A stretch of DNA of 64,000 nucleotides from Closterium sp. NIES-65 (Eukaryota > Streptophyta > Zygnematophyceae > Desmidiales > Closteriaceae). Positions 1 through 9,910 of the stretch are shown one piece after another. The stretch lies in contig CANXME010001258.1 of assembly GCA_948144175.1 (NCBI GenBank), positions 2,527,001 through 2,591,000 on the forward strand, read 5' to 3'. Both the position numbers and the translations under genes were made by a program. Position 1 is the stretch's first letter. Every line of letters begins with the position of its first letter. The notes below the pieces were generated by a model. It did no database searches and had not been told where the DNA came from. It saw nothing but the letters and a program-made list of their open reading frames with translations.

Positions 1-172
1 AGGGCAGGGCACTAGCACAGGGCAGGGCGCTGGCACAAGGCAGGGCGCTGGTGCAGGGCAGGGCGCTGGCACAGGGCAGGGCGCTGGCGCAGGGCAGGGC
101 GCCGGCGCAGGGCAGGGCTCTGGCGCAGGGCAGGGCGCTGGCGCAGGGCAGGGCGCTGGCGTAGGGTGACGC
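1..172. repeat. 18-bp GC-rich tandem repeat in a retrotransposon leader
   Basis: About nine copies of a unit close to gcgctggcgcagggcagg. It lies in the leader of the truncated minus-strand element, where every family in this window carries its own GC-rich array. No coding function is suggested. Confidence 0.75.
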
Positions 173-346
173 CAGGCAGGGCAGGGCAGGGTGTGCGCTA
201 GGCAGCGCGACGCGGGGCAAGGCAGGGCGCGGGCAGGGCAGCGCGACGCAGAGTAGTGGGGTAACGCGGTAACCGTAGTCGGAAGCTAAGTATGGTGGGC
301 TCGAAAATAAAAAAAACGGTCCTACGGACCTACTGCTCTGAAACCA

Positions 347-479
347 TGTCAAGATAGCAAGCAGTGATGGTTGCATTGAATCAAATGTGGGTACAAGTAC
401 TAACCCTAACCTCGGGTTGTACCCCATATGGGCTACCCCACTATAGCCTTCACTGAACTAACACATATATAGTTTGACA
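347..479 (-). repeat. 5' LTR of the truncated left-edge Copia element
   Basis: 133 bp, starting TGTCAAG and ending TTTGACA as printed. It carries the LTR core shared through the window (rc of GGCTATAGTGGGGTAGCCC) and a telobox-like CTAACCCTAACC. The tRNA-Met primer site lies directly to its left. Confidence 0.8.
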
Positions 480-954
480 GGGTGTTTTTAGAAAACAAAT
501 ATGAACTATTCCAAAATAGTGCAGTTCAGCAGTAAGTATCTCAGTTGATTCGATTGCGAACTATATCCGAAAGGTCGTAGGTTCGAGTTTCGCTTTTAGG
601 TCGGAGCAATTTGCAGGGGCCTGAATGGTCGTTTCGTCTCGCTACGGAGCTTTTGGTATCATTCTATCTGGGATTGTACAGTGTTACAGTCAGAGAAATA
701 TGTTCCTTACGCTATTTTTCAAAGGGTACAAAAAAACTTACTGTATGCGCCCGGATATAAGACAGTCTTGAATAGTAGTCAGGGGTTGTTTATTATACGG
801 GTGTCTCTTATAAACAAGCTAGCCTCATCGTAAGACATCTATTTGTGTGTACGAGATAAGACATATGTGTCTTATAATCGAAACTGCAATATATTATAGT
901 GAAAATTGAAATTCCGCGTACATTTTTAACCTTGCGACACGAGTATTCTGCCAC
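480..954. other. intergenic stretch with a possible tRNA-derived SINE head
   Basis: AT-richer DNA between two elements with no credible ORF. At 531-595 there is a tRNA-like arrangement: an A-box-like tatctcagttgatt (536-549) and a B-box-like ggttcgagttt (580-590) about 30 bp apart, as in RNA polymerase III promoters of tRNA-derived SINEs. The stems of a real tRNA do not pair well, so a functional tRNA gene is unlikely. No poly(A) tail or TSD was recognised. Confidence 0.3.
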
Positions 955-959
955 GTGCT

Positions 960-1087
960 TGTCAGAACATCATAGCTTACTTATTTGTGTAGGCTATAGT
1001 GGGGTATCCCATAGGGGGTACAAATTAGGGTTTCATATTTGTACTCACTCCATTCATAGTTGAATCATTCTCGTTCAGTTTTTCACA
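960..1087 (+). repeat. 5' LTR of A1
   Basis: 128 bp, TGTCAGAAC...TTTTTCACA. It is preceded by the TSD gtgct and followed directly by the primer-binding site. It contains the shared core GGCTATAGTGGGGTA and a telobox-like TTAGGGTTT. At under 135 bp it is short even for Copia, so promoter, polyadenylation signal and R region must all be compressed. Confidence 0.95.
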
Positions 1088-1130
1088 TGGTATAGAGCAG
1101 GTTCCCCTGTGGGAACTGTGCCTAGGGCCC
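1088..1130 (+). promoter_or_regulatory. primer-binding site and adjoining hairpin of A1
   Basis: tggtatagagcagg immediately after the LTR resembles the plant Copia site that pairs with the 3' end of initiator tRNA-Met (consensus TGGTATCAGAGC). A 6-bp stem (gttccc...gggaac, 1101-1116) and the palindrome GGGCCC (1125-1130) follow. The same arrangement recurs in A2 and, with different stem sequences, in other elements, which suggests a structured packaging or dimerisation signal. That function is inference. Confidence 0.7.
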
Positions 1131-2150
1131 ACCACTCGAAATCCTTTTTTTTTTTTTTTTTTTTTTCCTGCCCAAAGCGCACTCATCCCGAGTCGCGCCT
1201 CGGGCCACTCCTTCCCCGAGCCGCCCTAGCGGCCGGCCTTACCCTCGCAGCCCCGCCACCCAGTGAACGCAGCCCCGCCGCCTCTTCTCTCGCGGCCCCA
1301 CCGCCCAAGCGCTCGCGGCCCCCGCCGTCCCTGATCTCGCGGCCCCGCCGCCCGAGCGCTCCCGGCCCCGCCGCCCCTGATACGCGGCCCCGCCGCCCAA
1401 GCACTCGCGGCCCCCGCCGTCCCTGATCTCGCGGCCCCGCCGCCCCAACGCTCCTGGCCCCGCCGCCCCAGCGCCCGCGGCCCCGCCGTCCCTGATCTCA
1501 CGGCCCCGCCGCCCCAGCGCTCACGGCCCCGCCGCCCCTGATCTCGCGGCCCCGCCGCCCCAGCGCTCCCGGCCCCGCCGCCCCTGTTACGCGGCCCCGC
1601 CGCCCCATCGCTCCTGGCCCCGCCGCCCCTGATACGCGGCCCTGCCGCCCCAGCGCCCGCGGCCCCGCCGTCCCTGATCTCACGGCCCCGCCGCCCCAGC
1701 GCTCACGGCCCCGCCGCCCCTGATCTCGCGGCCCCGCCGCCCCAGCGCTCCCGGCCCCGCCGCCCCTGATACGCGGCCCCGCCGCCCCTGGTCTCGCGGC
1801 CCCGCCGCCCCAGCACTAACGGCCCCGCCGCCCCTTGCTCTCGCGCCGCCCGACTGCAGTAGCCGAGCCGCCCAGCAGCAGCCGAGCCGCCTGGAGCCGC
1901 CGAGCCGCCCAGCAGCAGCCGCGCAGCCCGGAGCCGCTGAGCCGCCCAGCAGCCGCCGAGCCGCCCAACAGCAGCCGAGCCGCCCAGCAGCAGCCGAGCC
2001 GCCCGGGAGCCGAGCCGCCCAGCAGCCTAGCGGCCGTTTCGCCAGGCGACCTTCCGCCCGAGCCGCCCGACCTGCCCTGCCCGGTGAGCACTGCACTGCT
2101 GTCACTGCGTACCCTTCCCCTACTGCTTGCACTGCTCCACTGTCGTCGTC
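1131..2150 (+). repeat. A1 leader with T-run and C/G-rich tandem arrays
   Basis: A 22-nt T run (1145-1166) is followed by about 600 bp of degenerate repeats of the type gcggccccgccgcccc (about 1230-1830) and then cagcag/gccgcc-rich DNA (1850-2030). ORFs on both strands here are Ala/Arg/Gly/Pro-rich by-products of the repeats and are not called as genes. The gag start follows directly. Confidence 0.8.
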
Positions 2151-3209
2151 ATGGCTACACCCAGTGTCCTCGCTTTTGACGCTGAGGGTCGAGCCATTGA
2201 CTTTGAGGTCTGGCTCGACGACCTGCAGCTGTTTTTACAGTGCGACAGGGCCGACAGTCTTTCTCTCTTTGACCTCACCTCTGGCGCCGTCCCTGCCCCT
2301 ACTGCTGATGCTGACGCCACTGTTCGCTCTCAATGGGCCACGCGCGATGCTGCTGCACGTCTTGCTGTGCGTCGCCACCTGCCTACCGCTGAGCGCGCGC
2401 ACTTTAGCCAGTACAAGAGTGCTCAGACCTTGTACGACGCTGTAGTTGTGCGCTACTCCTCCCCTGCCACTGCTCCACTGAGCCGCCTCATGCTCCCCTT
2501 CCTCTTCCCTGACCTTCCCGCCTTTCCCACTGTCGCTGATCTCATCACGCACCTCCGCACTAGTGACACTCGCTACCGCGCTGCGCTTCCTGCTGACTTC
2601 TGCGCCAAGAACCCCCCCCCCATGTACATCACTCTCTACTTCTTAGTCACTCGCCTCCCTGACTCCCTTCGTGTAGTCCGGGACCACTTCCTCGCGGTCT
2701 GTCCCACCACCCTCACACTCGACAGCCTCGAGAAGGCCCTCCTTGCAGCAGAGAAGAGCATAGTTGCTGTAGGAGCCTCTCGAGGTGACCCCCGCGCCCC
2801 CATCTTTGAGGGGTGTTCTCCTTCCCCTCTCCTGCCCTCTGTCGCCTCTGCCGCTGCGGCCGACCTCGTTGGTCTTGAGTCGGTCGGTGCGGCGTCTGCC
2901 CCTAGCAGGAGACGCCGCTCTGGCAAGGGCAAGGGGGGCAAGGGAGCGGGTGGGGCCAGTGGGGGCGGTGGCGGTGGAGGTGGAGGCGGCGGAGGGAGTG
3001 GGGGTGGCGGTGGAGGTGGTAGCGGGGGTGGGGGTGCCAGTGGCGGCAGTGGAGGCGGGAGTGGCGGCGGCGGTGGCGGTGGTAGCGGAGGTGGCGGAGG
3101 TGGCGGCGGTGGAGGTGGAGGCAGGGGCGGTGGAGGCGGAGGCGGGGGTGGCGGAGGTGGAGGTGGTCGGAGTGGAGCTTCGCAGCGGAGCGGCACTGGT
3201 GGCGGTCAG

Positions 3210-3241
<32 letters not shown>

Positions 3242-6200
3242 TTCTCGCGACGTCCCCACCCCTCAGCAGCTCCGTGAGTGGTACACGCAGCGTCAGCGCG
3301 GTGGGGGTTTTGGTCCCTGCACCTACGTTCTCCGCACTGGCGACCGCACTGGAGAGCAGTGTGGGGGTGCCCACTCCGCCCAGCGCTGCTTTGGCCGCCT
3401 GACGGACGCTTGGCGTCAGCAGTTCCCGGAGGCCGCGGAGATCCCCCGCTGGGGAAAGCTGTCTAGGGCTGGTGTAGCTATCTTTGATCTTGATTTTGAT
3501 GCTATCCTTGCTGCCATGTATGCTGTGACCATTAGTGAGGAGGGTGACTGTTACCGGTGTTTCCCGCCCGACCCGGGCATTGGTACTGCTGCTCCAGGTG
3601 CCGGTGAGGCTTCTGCTCTAGGTGCCAGTGCGTCTGTGCTCTCACGTTCTCGTGAGACTGCTCTCTCAGGTACTAGTGCGTCTGCGCTCTCAGGTACTGC
3701 GTCGGCTTCGGCCTCCCACACCTTCACTCTTGACTCTGGAGCGTCTCGCTCTTTCTTTCGGGACCGCACCACACTTACGCCGCTTAGTCGGCCGGTTGCG
3801 GTTTCTCTGGCTGACCCCTCTAGGGGTCCTGTCCTGGCTCGCTTCTCCACGGTCCTCCCGTGTCCGGCGGCTCCCTCTGGCACCCTGTCTGGTCTCTACC
3901 TCCCCTCGTTCTCTACGAACTTGGTGAGTGGTGCTGACCTACAGGATGTGGGAGTCCACCAGTTCACCCCTGCTAGTCAGCGAGTGACGCACTGCACGGA
4001 GGCTAGCACGGGTCGTCACCTGGCTACGTTTACACGTCAGCCAGGGTCGAGCCTGTACACACTGACCACTGCTTCTCCTCCAGGTGCTGAGTCTGGTAGA
4101 GTCCCTTCGTCTGGTCAGGTGTTTGCTGCAGCGTCCAGGTCTGGTCCTGAGTCTGCCCCCTGTTCGTGTCGCCGTCTGTTTCACGAGACCCTCCTCTGGC
4201 ACAACCGTCTTGGCCACCCCTCTCTGCTTCGGCTCAGAGGCATGGCCTCCCGTCTTCTTGTGTCTGGTCTCCCCCGGTCTCTACCTCCCCTTCCTCAGGG
4301 CCCTGGCCCTGCCTGTGTCCCCTGTGTCGAGGGGCGCCAGTGTGCTGCCCCTCACTCCTCCCAGTTTCCTCCGACAGAGGCTCCGTTGCAGACGCTTCAC
4401 ATGGACGTGTGGGGCCCTGCCCGCGTCCGTGGACTCGGTCACGAACGCTACTTCCTGCTGGTGGTTGACGACTACTCGCGTTACACCACAGTCTTCCCCT
4501 TGCGCAGCAGGGGTGATGTCACTGAGGTGCTGATCGACTGGATCCGCGCAGCTCGTCTCCAGCTCAGGCAGAGCTTTGGCTCGGACTTTCCTGTGTTGCG
4601 TCTGCACTCGCACAGAGGCGGAGAGTTCTCCTCTGGCCTTCTGCGTGCCTACTGTCGTGCGCGAGGCATCCGCCAGACCTTCACGCTTCCGGACTCCCCG
4701 CAGCAAAATGGGATTGCAGAGCGCCGCATTGGCATGGTCATGGACGTCGCTCGTACGTCCATGATGCATGCGGCTGCCCCCCATTTTCTGTGGCCGTTTG
4801 CGGTCAGGTACGCAGCGCATCAGATCAACCTCCACCCCAGGGTCTCCAGGCCGGAGACCTCCCCAGCGCTGCTGTGGACGGGGAAGGTTGGCAATGCGTC
4901 GGCGTTCCGGGTCTGGGGATCTCGGGCGTTTGTCCGCGACTTGTCTGCGGACAAGCTGTCCCCTCGCGCTGCTCCCTGCGTCTTCCTGGGGTTCCCCCCC
5001 GACGCCCCTGGGTGGCAGTTCTACCACCCCACCTCTCGACGAGTTCTGTCCTCCCAGGACGTCACGTTCGACGAGTCGGTACCCTACTACCGCCTCTTCC
5101 CCTACCGCACTCCGTCCCTCCCCCCGCCCCCGCTCTTCTTGGTACCAGGTCCCCCCTTGGTAGACCCCCTCCCCCCTCAGGGTCCTGCCCCTTCAGGTGT
5201 GTCCCAGGTAGACGCGGTCGAGCCTGTCGAGGTCACTGGTGACTCTGGTGCTGCTGCGGGAGCTGAGCCTGGGGGTGCTGAGACTGGAGGTGCTACACCT
5301 GCGGGTGCTGAGCCTGGGGGTGCGGAGTCTGGGGGTGCTGAGCCTGGGGGTGCTGAGCCTGGGGGTGCTGAGCCTGGGGGTGCTGAGCCTGGAGGTGCTG
5401 AGCCTGGGGGTGCTGAGCTTGGGGGTACTGAGCCTGGGGGTGCTGAGCCTGGGGGTGCTGAGACTGGGGGTGCTCCGCCTGGAGGTGCTTCGTCTCGCAG
5501 AGAGCCACTCTCCCCTCAGGAGCTACGTGAGTGGTTTGCCAGGCGCTGGAGGCGTGCTGCTGGTGCTGGAGGTTCTTCGGCTGCAGAGGGTACTGCTGCC
5601 GAGCGTCCCGGCGGTGCTTGTACTGTTGGTGCTGGAGCTGCTGGGTCTGAGGGTTCTCCTGGGGCTAGTGCTGCTGAGGGTGTTGACGCTGAGACTGCCG
5701 CTGGAGGTCCGACTGGTGGTGCTCCTGGTGGTGCTGCTGGAGGTTCTGGAGCTATAGGAGGTGCTGCTGGAGCGGGTACTACTGCTCGGGGTACTGGTGC
5801 TGTCCCTGCTGTTTCTGGCGTCGCCGCGCGGCCCCGGCCGTACTTCGTTCCGCTCCTGCGGCAGGTTCTTGGTCTTACACCTTCTCCTGGTCCTCCTCCT
5901 CCTCCCTTAGAGGGTCCACAGCCTGTCTCGTCACAGTCACAGCTACAGCCTGCCTCACCTTTGCCTGCTCCTTCTCCCTACGCTGGTCCGACTGGAGGTC
6001 TTACTGAGCGTCGTGAGCCTGCGTCTCGTCCTGCGTCGCCTGTTCGTACTGCGCGCACTAGTGGTAGTGGTTCGCGTCAGCGTCCTCCTCCTGTCCTTGG
6101 CACACACCGGATGTCTCTGCGTCCGTCTACTGCTCCTCTGCGTGCCCCTTTGCCTTCTCCTCCTGCTTCCTCTCTTCCTGCTCTTGCCGACCCTGAGTCG

Positions 6201-8096
6201 GACTCTCTTCGTGCTGCCAGTCCTACTGTCACGCGTCTTCTTGCGACTGCTGTCACTGACCCTTCTTTCGAGTCTTCTGCTGCGTCTGCCCTTGTCACTG
6301 AGCTCGTCGACTTTGCTGCGCGCTGTCGTCTAGACTACGCTGCTAGTCTTGTCGCTGAGTCTGAATCTGCCTGTCCTCCGTCCGTCGGGGGTGAGTGTGC
6401 CCTTGGCACGGACGTCCTTGAGGACAGGCAGGAGGAGTTCCAGTGTCTGGCCGCCGCTTCACCTCATCTCGCGTCTGTACTGCTTGCCCCTGAGGGAGAC
6501 CCGGATGCACTAGACATCCCCACTCCGCGCTCTTACGCGGAGGCGATAGAGGGTCCCTACTCCTCTCAGTGGCAGGCAGCTATGGATGCAGAGATGGCTT
6601 CCTGGAAGTCCACAGGCACCTACGTCGACGCTGTTCCCCCTCCTGGGGCGAACATCGTCAGTGGCATGTGGATTTTCAGGGTGAAGCGGCCGCCGGGTTC
6701 TCCGCCTGTCTTCAAGGCGCGTTACGTGGCTCGTGGCTTCAGTCAGCGGCAGGGGGTTGACTACTTTCAGACCTTCTCCCCCACCCCGAAGATGACCACT
6801 CTTCGGGTACTGCTGCACGTTGCTGCTCACCGTGACTACGAGCTGCACTCTCTCGACTTCAGCACAGCTTTCTTGCAGGGCAGCCTGCACGAGGAGATCT
6901 GGCTGCGTCGCCCACCTGGCTTCACTGGGTCTTTCCCTCCTGGTACCCAGTGGAGTCTCCGGCGTCCAGTCTACGGTCTCCGCCAGGCGCCACGTGAGTG
7001 GCACGACACACTGAGGACTACGCTTGCGGCACTTGGGTTTGCTCCTTCTACTGCCGACCCGTTGCTGTTTCTGCGCACCGACACCTCTCTGCCGCCGTTC
7101 TACATCCTCGTGTACGTTGACCACTTGGTCTTTGCCACAGCGGACACTGCTGGACTCGCTTACGTGAAGTCCGAGCTGCAGAAGAGACACACGTGCACTG
7201 ACCTGGGTGAACTGCGCAGCTACCTTGGCTTGCAGATCACCCGGGACAGAGCACGCCGCACCATTACCCTGACTCAGTCACACATGGTGCAGCAGGTCCT
7301 TCAGTGCTTCGGCTTCACGTACTCCTCGCCTCAGGCCACTCCTCTGCCTACTCGCCACTCGCTCTCAGCTCTGCCTTCGGATGAGTCCGTAGAGTCGAGT
7401 GGCCCGTATGCAGAGCTTGTTGGCTGCCTCATGTACCTCATGACCTGCACACGACCTGACCTTGCATACCCTCTCAGCATTCTCGCACGCTATGTTGCTC
7501 CTGGGAGACACCGACCAGAGCACATGGCTGCAGCGAAGAGGGTGTTGCGCTACTTGTGCAGTACGTCGAGCATGGGGCTAGTGCTTGGAGGGCGCAGTCC
7601 AGTGGTCCTCACTGGGCACGCGGACGCTTCTTGGGCTGACGACCAGGCTACGCAGCGGTCGTCACAGGGTTACACCTTCGGCCTTGGTTCCGGCTCTGTC
7701 TCGCTGCGGGCTACTCGCTCGTCTTCTGTTCTCGGCTCCAGTTGTGAGGCTGAGATCTACGCCGGGGCTATGGCTGCTCAGGAGCTTCGCTGGCTGACCT
7801 ACTTGCTGACCGACCTTGGAGAGCCGCCTCGTTCTCCTCCAGTCTTGTACGTAGACAACAAGGCCATGCTGGCCTTGTGTCGAGAGCAGCGACTGGAGCA
7901 CAGGACAAAGCACATTGCTCTCCGCTACTTTCTTGCTCGTGAGCTGCAGCAGCGTGGACAGTTGCGACTTGCGTACGTGGCCTCTGAGGCCAACACTGCT
8001 GATGTCTTCACCAAGGCACTTGCGCCTTGTGATCATCAGCGTTGCTGCACGCAGCTGGGTCTTGTGCCTGTCTTGCCTCACTTGCTCACTTCTTGA
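2151..8096 (+). CDS. A1 Gag-Pol polyprotein (Copia)
   Basis: About 1,981 codons. The start at 2151 (MATPSVLAF) is preferred over an upstream in-frame ATG at 2127 because the other families also begin MAxP/MATL followed by VLxFxxxG. Order: UBN2-like Gag (about 1-207); poly-Gly linker (271-341); Gln run (354-363); Cys/His motif C390-x13-C404-x3-H408-x4-C413; aspartic protease DSGA (D528); pre-integrase zinc site H684/H689/C722/C725; integrase core (about 752-857, ending at the NGIAER motif); GGAEP-type repeats (about 1037-1114); Copia-type reverse transcriptase RVT_2 (about 1472-1717); RNase H (about 1823-1950, with DASWADD and YVDNKA). In the family the protein makes the particle, copies the RNA and integrates the cDNA. 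Single-frame gag-pol is usual for Copia. Confidence 0.92.
5257..5496 (+). repeat. 15-bp tandem repeats coding GGAEP in the integrase-RT spacer
   Basis: About fifteen in-frame copies of a 15-bp unit close to gctgagcctgggggt, giving Gly-Gly-Ala-Glu-Pro repeats. A2 has a related, more diverged block at about 26700-26980. The region between integrase and RT is low-complexity in every A, B and C copy in the window, so it behaves as a variable linker. Confidence 0.85.
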
Positions 8097-8177
8097 CCTT
8101 GCTTGTACCTTGACCTATATATACTCTTGCTCTTGCTTGCTTGACTCTTGTATATTTCTACATATGATCTTGCATGC

Positions 8178-8308
8178 GAACTGGCCTTGTGGCCCTTGAC
8201 CTTGCGCTCGGAATGTGTGGTGACTTTGTGATCCACCCTGAGCTTTGCTTTGCTTTGCTTGACTGGTCTTGTGACCCCTTGTTCTCCCCCACTTTGCCTA
8301 TGGGGGTG
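8178..8308 (+). promoter_or_regulatory. conserved 3' untranslated block and polypurine tract of A1
   Basis: Contains ggccttgtggcc, tgtggtgac, gtgatccaccctgagctttg, tggtcttgtgacc and finally the purine tract tatgggggtg touching the LTR. Related blocks in the same order lie at the 3' ends of the family-C half-element, A2, A3, G, H and I, even though the LTRs and Gag genes of those families differ. The polypurine tract primes plus-strand DNA synthesis; the role of the rest is unknown. Confidence 0.75.
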
Positions 8309-8440
8309 TGTCAGAACATCATAGCTTACTTATTTGTGTAGGCTATAGTGGGGTATCCCATAGGGGGTACAACCCAATTAGGGTTTCATATTTGTACTCA
8401 CTTCATTCATAGTTGATTCATTCTCGTTCAGTTTTTCACA
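8309..8440 (+). repeat. 3' LTR of A1
   Basis: 132 bp, TGTCAGAAC...TTTTTCACA, nearly identical to the 5' LTR and followed directly by the TSD gtgct (8441-8445). Confidence 0.95.
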
Positions 8441-8445
8441 GTGCT

Positions 8446-8745
8446 GACTCACGTACTACTAAATTTGCCTCTGCAAGTATTCACCATGACGTGGTGTCCC
8501 GAAGAATGGTTGCCGAAGTGGCACCTTCGCAACATCCACTTGACATAACGTGAAGGAATGTGGTTTGGTTGGAGTTTGGAAGGCTCAAAGGTTGGGAGGG
8601 GAAAGGTGCTACAGTGACAAGCAGTTTGGCCAACACCAAACCCTAACTTGGTTTGGGCGCACCCCTACCTTGTGGTGGTACACCACCTCGACCACCCCAT
8701 CCTCCAAGGAAATCGAATTCACTAAAACCTACAACAAGGGGTAGT
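8446..8745. other. unassigned DNA, possible remnant of an old element body
   Basis: Target DNA into which A1 inserted (the other flank is 480-959). No recognised gene. It ends in caaggggtag, which resembles a polypurine tract just before the possible LTR that follows, so it may be the decayed 3' end of an older LTR element. Confidence 0.3.
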
Positions 8746-9092
8746 GTTGGAAATCCGAATACAGTATTACGAATACTGTATACCAGTGTGCTGTTTGGTT
8801 TTTGTGTAGTCCTCTTTATAAGCCTCCAGGTCCTACAATAATCGTCACAATTATTGTAGGGACCACAATTATTGGAGTTCAGCATTATTGGGGGGTAGAG
8901 GGTACAATTATTGGTACACCATTATTGGTGTGAATGGGTCATTCTGGAGGGGTAGCTCGATGCATATATACCCTGCTCTGTCACTTCTTCATCATCATTG
9001 AGTCATCATTGTGTCATCATTCTACTTTTCAATGATCAATGCAAGATTTCTATCTTGTTCTTTTCTACAAACACGTTTCCGCTACGCTGACA
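8746..9092 (+). repeat. possible LTR of an older, unrelated Copia-like element
   Basis: Starts TGTTGGAAAT, contains a TATA-like gcatatataccc (8961-8972), and ends in a pyrimidine-rich stretch and ctgaca, all typical of plant Copia LTRs. A purine-rich tract precedes it. It contains two perfect inverted repeats: atacagtatt/aatactgtat (8760-8782) and cctacaataat/attattgtagg (8832-8860), plus several AATTATTGG copies. No matching TSD or partner LTR was found. Confidence 0.4.
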
Positions 9093-9095
9093 CTA

Positions 9096-9212
9096 TGCCT
9101 TTCTAGCAATAATCATATGTAGGCTGTAGTGGGGTAGCCAATGTGGTGTATAGGGTTTGTTACTTGTACCCAATCTCTCGATAGTCAACCATCCTTGCCT
9201 TTACTTTCGACA
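9096..9212 (+). repeat. 5' LTR of B2
   Basis: About 117 bp. The 3' edge (tttcgaca followed by the primer site cggtattaagag) is clear; the 5' edge (TG at 9096 or 9088) is uncertain. It carries the shared core gtaggctgtagtggggtag and a partial telobox. No matching LTR is seen at the other end. Confidence 0.7.
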
Positions 9213-9268
9213 CGGTATTAAGAGTTAATAGGTCCTTAGGACCGTTTTAGGACCGTTTATTTGGGCCC
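9213..9268 (+). promoter_or_regulatory. B2 primer-binding site and hairpin
   Basis: cggtattaagag follows the LTR at the primer-site position. A perfect hairpin ggtcc-tta-ggacc (9231-9243) and GGGCCC (9263-9268) follow. The minus-strand element at the left edge has the same stem with a different loop. Confidence 0.6.
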
Positions 9269-9910
9269 ACCAAGCGCTTCCACTGGTTACCGCGTTACCC
9301 CGCGCCCTGCCTACCCTGCCCTAAGTCGCTTGCCTCTGCTGGCCCGCGTGCAGCCCGCCAGCAGCCCACCCGCTGTTTCGTTAGCCTCGCGCGCAGCTTG
9401 CCCGCTGCCTCGTCAGCCGCGCACGACGCCCGCGCAGCCGGTCTGCTGCCTCGTCAGCCCCGCGCGCTGCCTGCCCGCTGCCTCGTAAGCCCCGCGCACC
9501 GCTCGCCCGCTCGCCTCCTGCCTCGTCAGCCCCGTGCGCCCCTCGCGTAGCCCGCGCGCTGCCTCGTCAGCCCCGCGCACTGCCCTCCCGCTGCCTCGTC
9601 AGCTCTGCGCGCCCGCCCCGCAGCCCTCGCGCTGTCTCTGCTGCCCCGCGCACACTCCCTGCAGCCCTCGAGCTGCCTCTGCTGCCCTGCGCACCAACCC
9701 TGCAGCCCTCGTGCCGCCTCTGCAGCCCCGCGCGCCACTTCTCCCGGCCTGCCCCGTAGCCCTGCAGCCCGCGCGCCCCATCCCCCTGCCCTCGTGCAGC
9801 CTCTGCTAGCCCGCTCGCTACCCTGCAGCCCGCGCGCTACCCTTTGCCGCTCGCAAGCTGTCCTTGCCGCCCCTGCGCTTTCCTGGCTGCTCCTTACCTG
9901 CGCTGCAAAT

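Larger units (their letters stand above)
1..479 (-). mobile_element. 5' end of a Copia LTR retrotransposon, cut by the window edge
   Basis: Read on the minus strand this is an LTR (347-479, TG...CA), then a primer-binding site complementary to initiator tRNA-Met (about 333-346), then a hairpin (GGTCC-TAC-GGACC, 318-330) and a GC-rich leader. The leader resembles that of the family-B element at 9213-9910, including the GGTAACGCGGTAACC stretch. Only the 5' end is visible; the body lies to the left of the window. With one LTR in view, neither age nor TSD can be judged. Confidence 0.8.
960..8440 (+). mobile_element. A1: complete Ty1/Copia LTR retrotransposon, family A
   Basis: Complete element with LTRs at both ends, a tRNA-Met primer site, a leader of about 1 kb, one long gag-pol frame, a 3' untranslated block and a polypurine tract (ctatgggggtg). 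The flanks carry a perfect 5-bp TSD, gtgct, at 955-959 and 8441-8445. The two LTRs differ by about two substitutions and one 4-bp indel, so it is the youngest-looking datable insertion here. The reading frame is open throughout, so it looks largely whole, although about two conserved enzyme positions depart from the family consensus. Order Gag-PR-IN-RT-RNase H defines Copia. Activity cannot be judged from sequence alone. Confidence 0.95.

Noticed and set aside
400-420. Telomeric or interstitial telomere array from AACCCTAA motifs
   Set aside because: Only single copies at a fixed place in LTRs; no tandem array.
2636-3374. Minus-strand Pro-rich and Thr/Ala-rich ORFs opposite gag of A1
   Set aside because: They are antisense readings of the poly-Gly linker; the plus frame has a complete Copia protein.
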